In this document: one piece after another, positions 39,419-48,213 of the stretch
Layout of the letters: each line of letters opens with the position of its first letter
How positions within the stretch are numbered: the stretch's first letter is position 1
Assembly: GCF_001559865.1 (NCBI RefSeq)
Contig: NZ_LOHE01000029.1
Span: forward strand, 1 to 63,668
Source of the DNA: Abyssisolibacter fermentans
GTDB taxonomy: Bacteria > Bacillota > Clostridia > Tissierellales > MCWD3
Reading direction: 5' to 3'
DNA: 63,668 nt
The notes under the pieces: generated by a model
Told to the model about the DNA's origin: nothing
Database searches by the model: none
Seen by the model: only the letters and a program-made list of their open reading frames with translations
Translations under genes and position numbers: made by a program

Positions 39419-41104
39419 ATGAATAAGAAAATAGATTGTTTGTTTATTGGACATAATGAAATGAAATTTGTAGAATATGAAAAGATGATAAGAACTATGG
39501 GTGAACACTCATGTTCATACAGAGACCTAAATTTAAACTTTATAAGACATAATAACAAAATACTAACAGCATCTGAGGCTTTCAATGAATTTCATCAAAC
39601 TTATGTGCCAAATGATGAATCTTTCAAACCTGTTTTTTTAGGAGATACATTTAGCCTTACAATCGCTTATCTTGGAACATTTCTTAAGAAAAGAGGTTTT
39701 AGTTTTGACTATGTAAATTCATTTCAATATGAGAAGGAAGCTCTTATTCAAAAACTAGAAAATAATGACTTTCTTACTATAGCAATTCCGACTACGTTAT
39801 ATGTTACAGTATTTCCTATACTTGAGATTATTTCTTTTGTAAGAAAATACAATAAAACTGCAAAAATAATAATAGGCGGACCATTTATAGCAACACAAAT
39901 GAATATACAAGATGATATGACTATTCAATATTTATTTAATTCAATGGATGCTGATTTTTATATAAAAAATTCACAAGGAGAGCAAACTTTGGCGAACTTG
40001 CTATATGCACTTAAGAACAATCTATCTGTTGAGGATATTAACAACATTACATATAGAAGTTCAGATAAATATATAACAAATCCAGAAGTTCCTGAAAATA
40101 ATATATTAGAAGAAAATCCGATAGAATGGGACTTTTTTAAAGACAGAATTGATAAGTTCGTATCAATTAGAACTTCCATCTCTTGTCCTTTTTCATGTAC
40201 TTTCTGTGGTTTTCCACAGCATGCTGGAAAATATCAGACAGCTGATATTAAGTTTATAGAAAACGAGTTAAATATGCTTAATAGTATAGGAAGCATTACT
40301 AGTGTGAATTTTATCGATGACACATTTAATGTTCCAGTAAAAAGATTTAAAGAAATATTAAGAATGATGATTAAGAACAAATATAAATTCAAATGGAATT
40401 CTCACTTTAGATGTCAATTTGCTGATGAGGAGACTATTCATTTAATGAAAGAGAGTGGATGTGAGGGAGTTTTCTTAGGAATAGAGTCAGGAAATCAACA
40501 AATTTTACAAAATATGAACAAAGCAGCAAAATTAGCTGATTATCGTAAAGGACTTGAATTATTGAGAAAGTATGATATAACAACATATGCTTCGTTTATA
40601 ATAGGATTTCCCGGGGAAACTAGAGAAACAGTTAAAGATACTATTGAATTTATTGAAGAAAATAAGCCAACATTTTTTAGAACTCAATTATGGTATTGTG
40701 ATCCAATAACACCTATATGGAAACAAAGAGAAAAATATAACATTCAAGGATCACAGTTTGAGTGGTCTCATGCAACTATGGATTCTCATACAGCATGTAA
40801 TATAATTGATGAAATATTCTTTAATGTTAAAAATTCTATGTGGATTCCACAAACAAATTTTGAATTTGAGGGTATTTTCAACTTAATTCATAGAGGAATG
40901 AGTTTAGATCAGGTAAAAGGATTCTTAGAAGCGTTTAATTTAGGTATGAAAGAAAAACTGTTAAATAAAGGACATGGAGAAATAAGCTATGATGTTATCA
41001 ACAAATTCAAGAGAGTTTTTGATAATTCCTATGCAAGTGAATTAGAAGCTTTAGAGAACAAATCAGATAATACGAAGAAGATTTATGCAGATTTTGAATT
41101 CTAG
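39419..41104 (+). CDS. Cobalamin-binding radical SAM enzyme, NRPS-associated (second copy)
   Basis: The 561-residue protein has an N-terminal B12-binding-type region (IAIPTTLYVTVFPILEII, then IIIGGPFIA). A radical SAM domain follows with CPFSCTFC (Cys256, Cys260, Cys263), then LGIESGN and IGFPGETRET. The C-terminal third carries LWYCDPITPIW and a conserved-looking WSHATMDS stretch. AAAGGAG lies 8 bp before the ATG. Although separated from the first radical SAM gene by some 28 kb, it too ends in the shared acidic tail (KKIYADFEF), which ties it to the assembly line. The likely role is modification, perhaps C-methylation, of carrier-bound residues. The exact reaction and target residue are unknown. 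Confidence 0.85.
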   Translation: MNKKIDCLFIGHNEMKFVEYEKMIRTMGEHSCSYRDLNLNFIRHNNKILTASEAFNEFHQTYVPNDESFKPVFLGDTFSLTIAYLGTFLKKRGFSFDYVNSFQYEKEALIQKLENNDFLTIAIPTTLYVTVFPILEIISFVRKYNKTAKIIIGGPFIATQMNIQDDMTIQYLFNSMDADFYIKNSQGEQTLANLLYALKNNLSVEDINNITYRSSDKYITNPEVPENNILEENPIEWDFFKDRIDKFVSIRTSISCPFSCTFCGFPQHAGKYQTADIKFIENELNMLNSIGSITSVNFIDDTFNVPVKRFKEILRMMIKNKYKFKWNSHFRCQFADEETIHLMKESGCEGVFLGIESGNQQILQNMNKAAKLADYRKGLELLRKYDITTYASFIIGFPGETRETVKDTIEFIEENKPTFFRTQLWYCDPITPIWKQREKYNIQGSQFEWSHATMDSHTACNIIDEIFFNVKNSMWIPQTNFEFEGIFNLIHRGMSLDQVKGFLEAFNLGMKEKLLNKGHGEISYDVINKFKRVFDNSYASELEALENKSDNTKKIYADFEF

Positions 41105-41137
41105 ATATATCAATCTCCTTCCTAAGTTATAATAATC

Positions 41138-41172
41138 AAAATGCAAGGGTTTATTCCCTTGTATTTTGTTTT
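41138..41172 (+). terminator. Rho-independent terminator after the second radical SAM gene
   Basis: AAAATGCAAGGG (41138-41149) pairs with CCCTTGTATTTT (41156-41167) around a 6-nt loop, with one G-U pair and T-rich sequence after it. It ends the exporter/radical SAM transcript and separates it from the MFS gene. Confidence 0.75.
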
Positions 41173-41196
41173 AGGTAAGTATTAATACTATGCAAA

Positions 41197-41225
41197 TTGA
41201 TACTGAATTTTAAATTATTTAATAC
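41197..41225 (+). promoter_or_regulatory. Candidate sigma-A promoter for the MFS gene
   Basis: TTGATA (41197-41202), a 17-bp spacer and TAATAC (41220-41225) follow the terminator and precede the MFS start by about 80 bp. An AATTCAAT/ATTGAATT inverted repeat lies just downstream. Confidence 0.35.
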
Positions 41226-41303
41226 ACTTTTACTAATCAAAAGAATCATGATAAAATTCAATTAGGGAATAGGATTGAATTATAAGATACGAGGTGAAAT
41301 AAC

Positions 41304-42566
41304 TTGGAAAATGTATATCAAACAATAAAAAGAGATAAGCAAATATGGAAATTTTGCTTTTATGGATTGTTAAAGAATCTTAAGTTTTTTGAACCTTATT
41401 TATTAATTTACCTATTGGGTATGGGGATGAGTTTTTTTAAAATAGGTATTTTATATGCAATAAGGGAAATAGTGACCTATATATTTGAGATTCCATCAGG
41501 TATATTTGCAGATAATTACGGTAAGAAAAAAGAATTAATGACTTGCTTTGCATTTTACATAATTTCTTTTATATTTTTCTTTATAGGAACAGATATATAT
41601 ATTCTAATTTTGGCAATGATATTCTTTGGTTTAGGAGAAGCATTCAGATCTGGAACACATAAAGCAATGATATATTCCTATTTGGAACAGAAGAATTGGT
41701 TTGAGTACAAAACCTTTGTCTATGGAAGAACTAGATCTTTTTCATTAATAGGCTCATCTATATCTGCTTTTATATCAATAATATTTATATTAAATGTACC
41801 TTCTACTAGGTGGATATTTTTAATATGTATTGTTCCATATATTCTAGACTTTTTACTAATATCGTCATATCCTGCTACTTTAGATGAAAGAAGAGAAAGC
41901 GAGCTAAGCTTTAAGAATTTTTTTGAAGCTAGTATTAGACATATAAAAAGTATAGCTTCAAATAAATTGCTTGAAAAAATATTAATAAGCTCTTCATTAT
42001 ATGATGGAATTTTCAAAACAATAAAGGACTATATACAGCCTATATTAAAAGCTACTATAATTGCAGTCACTGTCTCAAGTCTTCAGGGGATAAATGCAGA
42101 TTCAAAAGTGAAAATATACTTGGGAGTAATTTATGGTATTTTTTACATATTTAGTTCGGTAGCTTCTAAAAATGTTTACAGATTGAATAGGGTTTTTGAT
42201 TCTGGTAAATGGATGAGTATATTCTTTGACATTATGGCGATTCTTTCAATTGCATTATTTATTGCTATAAAAAATAACGTTACAATAATAGTAATTGCTA
42301 TATTCTTCTTATTATATATTCTAAAGGATGCAAGAAGACCTCTTTTTGTAGATGTTTGTGGAGATTATATGAATAAAACAGAAAGAGCTACAGTTCTTTC
42401 TGTGGATAGTCAATTAAGAGCTTTATTTACAATAATATTTGCACCAGTATTTGGATTTATCGCCGATAATTATTCTTTAGAAGTTCTATTTTTGATTATA
42501 GGTGTATTTATTATTATTGCGAATAGATTTTTATATATTTCTAAGGATAGGTTAGAAGAGGTATAG
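41304..42566 (+). CDS. MFS transporter next to the NRPS cluster
   Basis: The start is TTG 41304, with GAGGTG 7 bp upstream. The 420-residue protein shows about 12 hydrophobic segments and the MFS loop-2/3 signature GIFADNYGKKKE, in the usual length range. The sequence resembles drug or metabolite efflux permeases more than sugar carriers. It stands in its own unit after a terminator, with a candidate promoter of its own. Position at the edge of the lipopeptide cluster suggests efflux of the product or self-protection, but it could be unrelated. It does not carry the acidic C-terminal tail seen in the synthetases. Confidence 0.75.
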   Translation: MENVYQTIKRDKQIWKFCFYGLLKNLKFFEPYLLIYLLGMGMSFFKIGILYAIREIVTYIFEIPSGIFADNYGKKKELMTCFAFYIISFIFFFIGTDIYILILAMIFFGLGEAFRSGTHKAMIYSYLEQKNWFEYKTFVYGRTRSFSLIGSSISAFISIIFILNVPSTRWIFLICIVPYILDFLLISSYPATLDERRESELSFKNFFEASIRHIKSIASNKLLEKILISSSLYDGIFKTIKDYIQPILKATIIAVTVSSLQGINADSKVKIYLGVIYGIFYIFSSVASKNVYRLNRVFDSGKWMSIFFDIMAILSIALFIAIKNNVTIIVIAIFFLLYILKDARRPLFVDVCGDYMNKTERATVLSVDSQLRALFTIIFAPVFGFIADNYSLEVLFLIIGVFIIIANRFLYISKDRLEEV

Positions 42567-42584
42567 TTACTAAAGAATAAAAAA

Positions 42585-42707
42585 GGGATGTCTCAAAATG
42601 GTGAATTTCTGCGTTGTTAAAATATTTCACGACTAATCACGTACTAAAGTACGCTTATATCCGTGAAAATTTTAATGCCTTGAACTTCACTCATTTTGAA
42701 ACACCTC
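42585..42707. repeat. Long compound palindrome (intergenic repeat)
   Basis: Outer arms GATGTCTCAAAATG (from 42587) and CATTTTGAAACACCTC (to 42707) pair imperfectly. Inside them are a second pair (TTTCACG / CGTGAAA) and a central GTACTAAAGTAC at 42641-42652. It lies between the convergent MFS and sigma-54 activator genes. The build is that of a multi-copy REP- or MITE-like element. It may also terminate transcription from both sides. Confidence 0.7.
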
Positions 42708-42756
42708 AATAGGGTAAAGCATATTGAGAAAATCCCTTAAATTTTCTGTGATAACT

Positions 42757-44421
42757 CTATCTATTTGGAATCATTTCATTCAAATTATATTTCTTTATTC
42801 TATATTGAAGAGATTGCCTGGTTAAACCTAATTTTTTGGCAGATCTAGTTATATTATAACTGTTTTCTTTTAAAGTCATAAGAATGACGTTCTTTTCTAG
42901 ATTATTACTGATATCATTTAAACTGCCATTGTGTCCAAAATCCATATCATCATTTATTATTACATTACTATCTTCTAATTTAGCCAATACATATCTAGGT
43001 AAATGTTTTTTTGTAATAGTTTTTTCGTTTGGATCAAGTAAATTGTAAGCAGATTCAATAAAATGCTGTAATTCTCTGACATTACCTGGATAATCATAAC
43101 AGTATAATAGTTCATATAGTTTTTCTGAAATGTTAACAATATTGCAATCAAATTTTTTGTCATAAATTTTTATAAAATGATTTATCAAAAGAGGTATGTC
43201 ATTTTTTCTTTCTCTTAAAGGTGGAATTTCTAAAATAAAAGTTGATAGACGGTAATATAAATCATCTCTAAGAACTTTGTCGTTTATACAATCCATCGGG
43301 TCTTTATTTAGTGAACATATTATTCTACAGTTTACATTGATTTGTTTATTACTTCCTAGTCTTGTTACCTTTTTTTCTTGTAAGACTCTTAATAATTTTG
43401 CTTGAAGGGTTATATTCATACTATTAATTTCATCTAAAAATAAAGTTCCATTATTAGCTTGTTCAAATAAACCTGGTATATCTGATGCACCTGTAAATGC
43501 TCCTTTTACACTACCCAAAAATATACTTTCCATTAAGGTATCAGGTACAGCTGCACAATTTATAGAAACAAAAGGTCCTGATGCGAATAAGCTTTCATTA
43601 TGGATACTTTGAGCAAATAATTCTTTTCCAGTACCTGTTTCCCCATATAGCATTATATTTGAAGAATTCTGGGCTACTTTATAGGCTAGTTTTTTAGTTA
43701 TTTTAAAACTTTTGTTTTCTCCTATAATATCATTCAAAGTAATCAATGTGTCATGTGAGTTCTTTTTTATTAAAGTATTATAAAAATTAGAATCGTATTT
43801 AATGTTTTGTTTTATTGTATTTAGGTCTTGATAAATATTATATATATACTCTAAATTGCCATAATAATGATAAGGATAAATATTTGAAACGATTTCTTTA
43901 GGTTTTCCATCTAATAAACAATATTCACATATATTCCCTTTAAATTCTTTTTGCGTATTTAATACTTTGAAGCGTGGACAAAAAGTATTATCACAATAAA
44001 AAATCTCAGTTCTTTTTGAATTTTTTATATTAATTTTATTGGCCCAATCCATTTTAAGGGCCGTTTCATTAAAATATATTATATTGTCATTGGTATCACA
44101 TACAGATATTCCTAGGTTTATTTTATTCATAATATCCTCATATAAATTTATTTTTTTGTGTAAATCATCGTCTAATGTATTTTTAATAAATATGTATACA
44201 TTATGTTTATAATATTTTAGTAATTTTATATTATAAACCGTATTATCAATTATTGCTTTATTCATATTTATATGATTCATAATTGTAGCTATACTATATT
44301 CTTCAATATTATCATGTATGTTATATAGTCGTTTTGCTGCTATGTTCATATAATGCAGGGTATTATTATTATTTATTATAATAATGGGAAAGGTTAAATT
44401 ATCAACTATAAACTTAAACAT
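42757..44421 (-). CDS. Sigma-54-dependent transcriptional activator with PAS-type sensor region
   Basis: The 554-residue protein activates sigma-54 promoters. An N-terminal PAS-like region (about 1-210) contains two pairs of cysteines (CDNTFC and CEYC) that could bind metal or a cluster. The AAA+ domain has Walker A GETGTGKE (Lys266), the sigma-54 contact loop GAFTGA and Walker B LFLDEIN. The C-terminal Fis-type helix-turn-helix reads SAKKLGLTRQSLQYRIKKY. AAGGAG precedes the ATG on the minus strand. It is divergent from a gene with a well-formed -24/-12 promoter, and a large symmetric site lies between them, so it probably controls the operon at 44637-49959. The ligand sensed by the PAS region is unknown. 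Confidence 0.92.
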   Translation of the reverse strand: MFKFIVDNLTFPIIIINNNNTLHYMNIAAKRLYNIHDNIEEYSIATIMNHINMNKAIIDNTVYNIKLLKYYKHNVYIFIKNTLDDDLHKKINLYEDIMNKINLGISVCDTNDNIIYFNETALKMDWANKINIKNSKRTEIFYCDNTFCPRFKVLNTQKEFKGNICEYCLLDGKPKEIVSNIYPYHYYGNLEYIYNIYQDLNTIKQNIKYDSNFYNTLIKKNSHDTLITLNDIIGENKSFKITKKLAYKVAQNSSNIMLYGETGTGKELFAQSIHNESLFASGPFVSINCAAVPDTLMESIFLGSVKGAFTGASDIPGLFEQANNGTLFLDEINSMNITLQAKLLRVLQEKKVTRLGSNKQINVNCRIICSLNKDPMDCINDKVLRDDLYYRLSTFILEIPPLRERKNDIPLLINHFIKIYDKKFDCNIVNISEKLYELLYCYDYPGNVRELQHFIESAYNLLDPNEKTITKKHLPRYVLAKLEDSNVIINDDMDFGHNGSLNDISNNLEKNVILMTLKENSYNITRSAKKLGLTRQSLQYRIKKYNLNEMIPNR

Positions 44422-44475
44422 ATTATTCTACTCCTTTTTGTTTTTTGCAAATTAATTATACAACAAAAATAAAAT

Positions 44476-44519
44476 AAGTGCAAAAAAATTCTGCGGTTTC
44501 GCCGAATTTTTTTGCACTT
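44476..44519. promoter_or_regulatory. Large symmetric site, candidate enhancer for the sigma-54 activator
   Basis: AAGTGCAAAAAAATTC (44476-44491) is mirrored exactly by GAATTTTTTTGCACTT (44504-44519) across a 12-bp GC-richer centre. It sits between divergent genes, 59 bp upstream of the -24/-12 promoter, where an activator-binding site is expected. A terminator is unlikely here because no upstream gene points into it, although transcripts of the activator starting beyond it would carry the hairpin. Confidence 0.55.
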
Positions 44520-44577
44520 TCATAATAAAAAATTATTATTATAATAAATTTTTATTTAAAATTAGAGGTTTATATAA

Positions 44578-44594
44578 TTGGCATAATAGTTGCT
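44578..44594 (+). promoter_or_regulatory. Sigma-54 (-24/-12) promoter
   Basis: TTGGCATAATAGTTGCT matches the consensus YTGGCACGRNNNTTGCW with the exact GG-to-GC spacing. It differs only at the two bases after TGGCA. It lies 43 bp before the start codon at 44637. Confidence 0.75.
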
Positions 44595-44636
44595 TTAATA
44601 AATTACAAAATTAATGCAATAGAAAGGTGATGGAAT

Positions 44637-45312
44637 ATGACTGACATTAATCCATATTTAAAGAAGTATATATCTATTGTTAACTTTTTTGGAGAAGCTT
44701 TAGGAGATAATGTTGAAATAGTTCTTCATGATTTATCAGTACGACAATTCTATTATTGCGATTAAGAATAATCATATTAGTCAAAGAAATATTGGAGGAC
44801 CAGTTACTGATTTAGCATTGAAAATTATGAAGGATGCAGAATATAAAGACTTAGATTATTTATGTAATTATAAAGGAAAATCAAAACATGGGAAAAATTT
44901 AAAGTCAGCTACTTATATCATAAGGGATAATAATAATAAAATAATAGGTTTGCTATGTTTAAATATAGATTATTCAGACTATTATTCAATAAAAGAGTCT
45001 ATAGATAAACTTCTTCCTGAAAACGTTTATAATAAAGATATTTTATCTATCGAAGATAATAGAATTTCTGAGAATTTCAATGACTCTATTGAACAATTAG
45101 TTAGAGATTCTTTAAAACAGATTAATATTAATGAAAATATTGAAACTAATAGACTTTCTCAGGAAGAAAAAATAGAGATTGTTAAACAATTATATTCTAG
45201 AGGTGTATTTTTATTAAAAGGTGCAGTAAATGAAGTTACTAACCAGTTGCAAGTATCTGAAGCAACTGTGTATAGATATTTAAATATAATTAAAAGGGAG
45301 GAAAAAAGATAG
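44637..45312 (+). pseudogene. YheO-type PAS/HTH regulator, frameshifted
   Basis: Translation from ATG 44637 (AGAAAGGTGA upstream) gives MTDINPYLKKYISIVNF and then EIVLHDLSV, the expected start of a YheO-type regulator. It runs into TAA at 44763. The rest of the protein (YDNSIIAIKNNHIS through the C-terminal helix-turn-helix LQVSEATVYRYL) continues in the +1 frame, open from 44728 to 45312. A one-base insertion near 44740 explains this. The joined product would be about 225 residues, normal for the family. No slippery sequence is present at the junction, so programmed frameshifting is unlikely; a sequencing error cannot be excluded. The intact form would be a DNA-binding regulator at the head of the sigma-54 operon. 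Confidence 0.75.
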
Positions 45313-45316
45313 GAAG

Positions 45317-45476
45317 AATATTATTTCAACAAACAAAGCACCATTAGCAATATAAACATATTATCAAGTGGTCACAGCAGGAGATTTTTTTTACCTCAAG
45401 GCAATTACTTATAGACCCTGAGAATAGAGAAATATCTAATGTGTACAAAAATTCCAAATATGATTTATTGAAATAG
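45317..45476 (+). pseudogene. Remnant of a RidA-family gene
   Basis: One frame gives NIISTNKAPLAI, a stop, then TYYQVVTAGDFFYL. A second frame continues with IDPENREISN before a stop. These match in order the conserved RidA (enamine/imine deaminase) start, which typically reads like IISTDKAPAAIGPYSQ, then a GQ.PIDP stretch. The rest of the roughly 125-residue family is missing. Stops and a frameshift show that it is not functional. Confidence 0.6.
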
Positions 45477-45553
45477 AAGCTATAGCTAAATAATAGTTAA
45501 AGGAGGTGGTTAAACGCTAAAATATTAATAGATATTTTCTACTTAATTAAGAG

Positions 45554-45689
45554 GGCTTTGTTAGTATTTATTTTACTTTGTATATAAGAAAATAACTTTG
45601 ATAGTAGATTATTAGTTACATACTATCAAAGTTAATACAAAAAAATAAAAAGAGCTATTTTACTATTATCATTATTCAGTAACAAAGCC
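45554..45689. repeat. Nested inverted-repeat element (MITE-like)
   Basis: Terminal arms GGCTTTGTTA (45554-45563) and TAACAAAGCC (45680-45689) are exact complements. Inside are AACTTTGATAGTA (45594-45606) and TACTATCAAAGTT (45621-45633), also exact. Partly matching TTTGTAT/ATACAAA segments lie between. The 136-bp size and ends look like a non-autonomous mobile element; a clear target duplication was not seen. Confidence 0.55.
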
Positions 45690-45724
45690 AACAAAAAAGT
45701 AAAGACATATGAGGAGGAGTTATC

Positions 45725-46978
45725 ATGAAAAATAGTAAGTTTCAAAAATATTTCACCCTATTCGTAATATGTTTAGGTGCTGGTTTACTCTACAAGGTTC
45801 CGTATTTGAGAGAAGCTTTTTATACTCCATTGAAGGAAGCATTAAATGCTACGCATGAACAAGTGGGAGCTTTGAGTTCTATCTATGGAACCGTAGCTTT
45901 ATTCAGTTATATTCCCGGAGGTATACTAGCTGATAAAATTTCTACTAGGGCACTTATGGTATTCTCGTTCATTAGTACTGGTTTACTTACTTTGTGGTTT
46001 GCTATGATGCCACCATATCCTGTTGTAAAACTAATCTATGGACTAATGGGTGTTACAACTATATTAACTTTTTGGTCAGCTTTCGTCAAAACAATTAGAT
46101 TACTTGGAGGAGAATCAGAACAAGGAAAAATGTTTGGTCTAAGTGAAGGTATTAGAAGTGTTGGTGGTACAATTGGTAGTTTTATTGTTTTGGGAATTAT
46201 AGCTAATGCGGCTACTCAATTAGCAGGTTTACAGGTTACATTACTTTTTTATGGAAGCGTATATATTGTTGTAGGAATATTATGTATCTTCTTTATACCA
46301 GCGGATAAAAAGGAAAAGGATGAAAAGAAATCTATTTTTAGCGTTAAGGAAATAAAAGAAGCTATAAAACTACCAGGTTTATGGTTAGTTTCTTTACTAA
46401 TATTTGCATGGTATTGTATTTATTCAGCTCAATCATATACAACTCCTTATTTAACTGAAATTTATGGATTACCACTTTCAGTAGTTGGATCACTTAGTAT
46501 AATGAGGAGTTATGGAATGGGTATTTTTGCAGGTCCTTTAGCAGGAGTTATTGGAGATAAGATAGGTTCTCCAACTAGAGTATTGATATGGGGTTCGATA
46601 GCAGCTATTATTCTTACAGTTGGTTTCATAGTTTTTCCAGTAAAACAAAGCTTAGTAATGATACCAATGATATTAATGATAGTATTAAGTTTTATTGTTT
46701 ATTCTGCAAGAGGAACATATTTTGCAACTATGGCTGATGCAGGAATACCAATAGCTTTAACTGGTATAGCATCTGGGCTTATTTCAATAATAGGTTATTC
46801 ACCAGATATGTTCTTGTATACAATGGCAGGAAAATGGTTAGATAATAACAGTGGAGTAGCTGGATATAGATATATTTTCATTTTTATGATTGTTTGTGCA
46901 ATAGTTGCACTAATTGCAAGTTTAGCAATTCTTAGATTAAGTAAAAAAAATAAAAATACTAAAGAAATAGCAGAATAG
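45725..46978 (+). CDS. MFS transporter of the sigma-54-linked operon
   Basis: The 417-residue protein has about 12 hydrophobic segments and the MFS signature GGILADKIS early in the sequence. A basic, charged central loop (DKKEKDEKKS) separates the two halves. A second copy-like motif, GVIGDKIGSPTR, appears in the second half. GAGGAGGAG precedes the ATG. It lies between the decayed ridA and a PatB/MalY lyase, so it probably moves a substrate or product of that pathway. The substrate cannot be read from the sequence. It is unrelated in detail to the MFS protein at 41304. Confidence 0.8.
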   Translation: MKNSKFQKYFTLFVICLGAGLLYKVPYLREAFYTPLKEALNATHEQVGALSSIYGTVALFSYIPGGILADKISTRALMVFSFISTGLLTLWFAMMPPYPVVKLIYGLMGVTTILTFWSAFVKTIRLLGGESEQGKMFGLSEGIRSVGGTIGSFIVLGIIANAATQLAGLQVTLLFYGSVYIVVGILCIFFIPADKKEKDEKKSIFSVKEIKEAIKLPGLWLVSLLIFAWYCIYSAQSYTTPYLTEIYGLPLSVVGSLSIMRSYGMGIFAGPLAGVIGDKIGSPTRVLIWGSIAAIILTVGFIVFPVKQSLVMIPMILMIVLSFIVYSARGTYFATMADAGIPIALTGIASGLISIIGYSPDMFLYTMAGKWLDNNSGVAGYRYIFIFMIVCAIVALIASLAILRLSKKNKNTKEIAE

Positions 46979-47043
46979 AAATGATAATCAATGAAATATT
47001 ATTATAAATTGTTGATTTAATTATTATAGGGAGGTTTTGCGTT

Positions 47044-48213
47044 ATGAAACATAATTTTGATGAATATGTAGATAGAAGAAATACAGATTGTTGGAAATGG
47101 GATGCAGAAGGAGCAAAAGTAAAAATTCCGATGGGATGTGCAGATACTGATTTTAAATGTCCTCAGCCAGTTATTGATGCTATTGCTAAAAAAGCAGAAT
47201 TGGGAATATATGCATATGGATATCAACCAGATTCATATTATAATTCAATAGTAAAGTGGTATAAAACAAGACATGAAGTTAATGTTGATAAAGACTGGTT
47301 AAGTTTTTCTCCTGGAGTAATGGTAGGGTTAAAACTTATTTTGGATGCATTTACTAGACCTGGAGATAATGTTATTACGCAACCTCCAGTTTTCCATAAT
47401 TTCAATCACACAATCTCTAGAATAGGTAGGGTTAATGTAGAAAATAATTTGTTATTTAAAGAAAATAAATATTATATTGATTTCGAAGATTTAGAGAAGA
47501 AGGCTGCTGACCCAAGAACAAGGCTATTAGTATTATGCCATCCACATAACCCTATTGGTAGAGCATGGACAAGGGAAGAGTTAAATAGAATATCTGATAT
47601 CTGTATTAGAAATAATGTGTTAGTTGTATCTGATGAATGTCATAGTGATATTGTTTACGGAGCAAATAAACATATACCATTCTTTTCTTTATCAGAAGAA
47701 GCGGCTCACAATTCTATCACTATATGTTCTGGTAGCAAAACATTTAATATACATGGTTTTTATACTTCATATGTAATTATTCCAGACAAAACCTTACATG
47801 ATCAATTTGACTTATCATTTGCTAATCATCATTTAGATTTCAATTTTTTTGGTGTTGAAGCTTTAAGTACAGCATATGATAAATGTGATTACTATGTTGA
47901 CCAGATGTTAGATTATCTAAAGGGTAATATTACTTATTTGAAGAAATTTTTAATGGAAAATATGCCTGAAGTAGCATTGATTGAACCTGAAGCAACTTAT
48001 TTAGTGTGGATTGATTTTGGAAAATGGGGTTTAAGTAATGATGAACTTGAAAAGTTCTTTTTCAATGCAGGAGTTGGACTAAATAAAGGTAGTAAATTTA
48101 GTGGATACAGTGATGGATTCATGAGAATGAATATTGCATGTACGAGAAGTACACTAGAAGAAGCACTTCAGTTAATTAAGAAACAATATGATATTGTAAT
48201 AAAAACAAAATAG
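47044..48213 (+). CDS. PatB/MalY-type PLP-dependent C-S lyase or aminotransferase
   Basis: The 389-residue fold-type I PLP enzyme shows the start DRRNTDCWKWD and MGCADTDFKCP seen in PatB/MalY cystathionine beta-lyases. It also has CHPHNPIGRAW, the aspartate in VVSDECHSDIV and the PLP lysine in CSGSKTFNIHG (Lys232). Family members cleave C-S bonds of cystathionine or cysteine conjugates, giving pyruvate and ammonia through an enamine. A RidA protein would fit beside such an enzyme because it hydrolyses that kind of intermediate, and a decayed ridA lies upstream. GGGAGG lies 9 bp before the ATG. A terminator follows at 48293. A pure aminotransferase role is less likely but not excluded. Confidence 0.88.
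   Translation: MKHNFDEYVDRRNTDCWKWDAEGAKVKIPMGCADTDFKCPQPVIDAIAKKAELGIYAYGYQPDSYYNSIVKWYKTRHEVNVDKDWLSFSPGVMVGLKLILDAFTRPGDNVITQPPVFHNFNHTISRIGRVNVENNLLFKENKYYIDFEDLEKKAADPRTRLLVLCHPHNPIGRAWTREELNRISDICIRNNVLVVSDECHSDIVYGANKHIPFFSLSEEAAHNSITICSGSKTFNIHGFYTSYVIIPDKTLHDQFDLSFANHHLDFNFFGVEALSTAYDKCDYYVDQMLDYLKGNITYLKKFLMENMPEVALIEPEATYLVWIDFGKWGLSNDELEKFFFNAGVGLNKGSKFSGYSDGFMRMNIACTRSTLEEALQLIKKQYDIVIKTK

Larger units (their letters stand above)
45313..45724. other. Intergenic region with ridA remnant and inverted-repeat element
   Basis: This 412-bp stretch has no intact gene. It holds a decayed ridA start (45317-45476). An orphan AAAGGAGGTGG site near 45497 has no start codon behind it. A nested inverted-repeat element follows at 45554-45689, and then the GAGGAGGAG site of the MFS gene at 45725. 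Together these suggest an operon that has lost one gene. Confidence 0.6.

Noticed and set aside
44728-44765. Programmed ribosomal frameshifting in the YheO-type gene
   Set aside because: There is no slippery heptamer or stimulatory structure at the overlap, and the neighbouring ridA is also decayed, so mutation is simpler.
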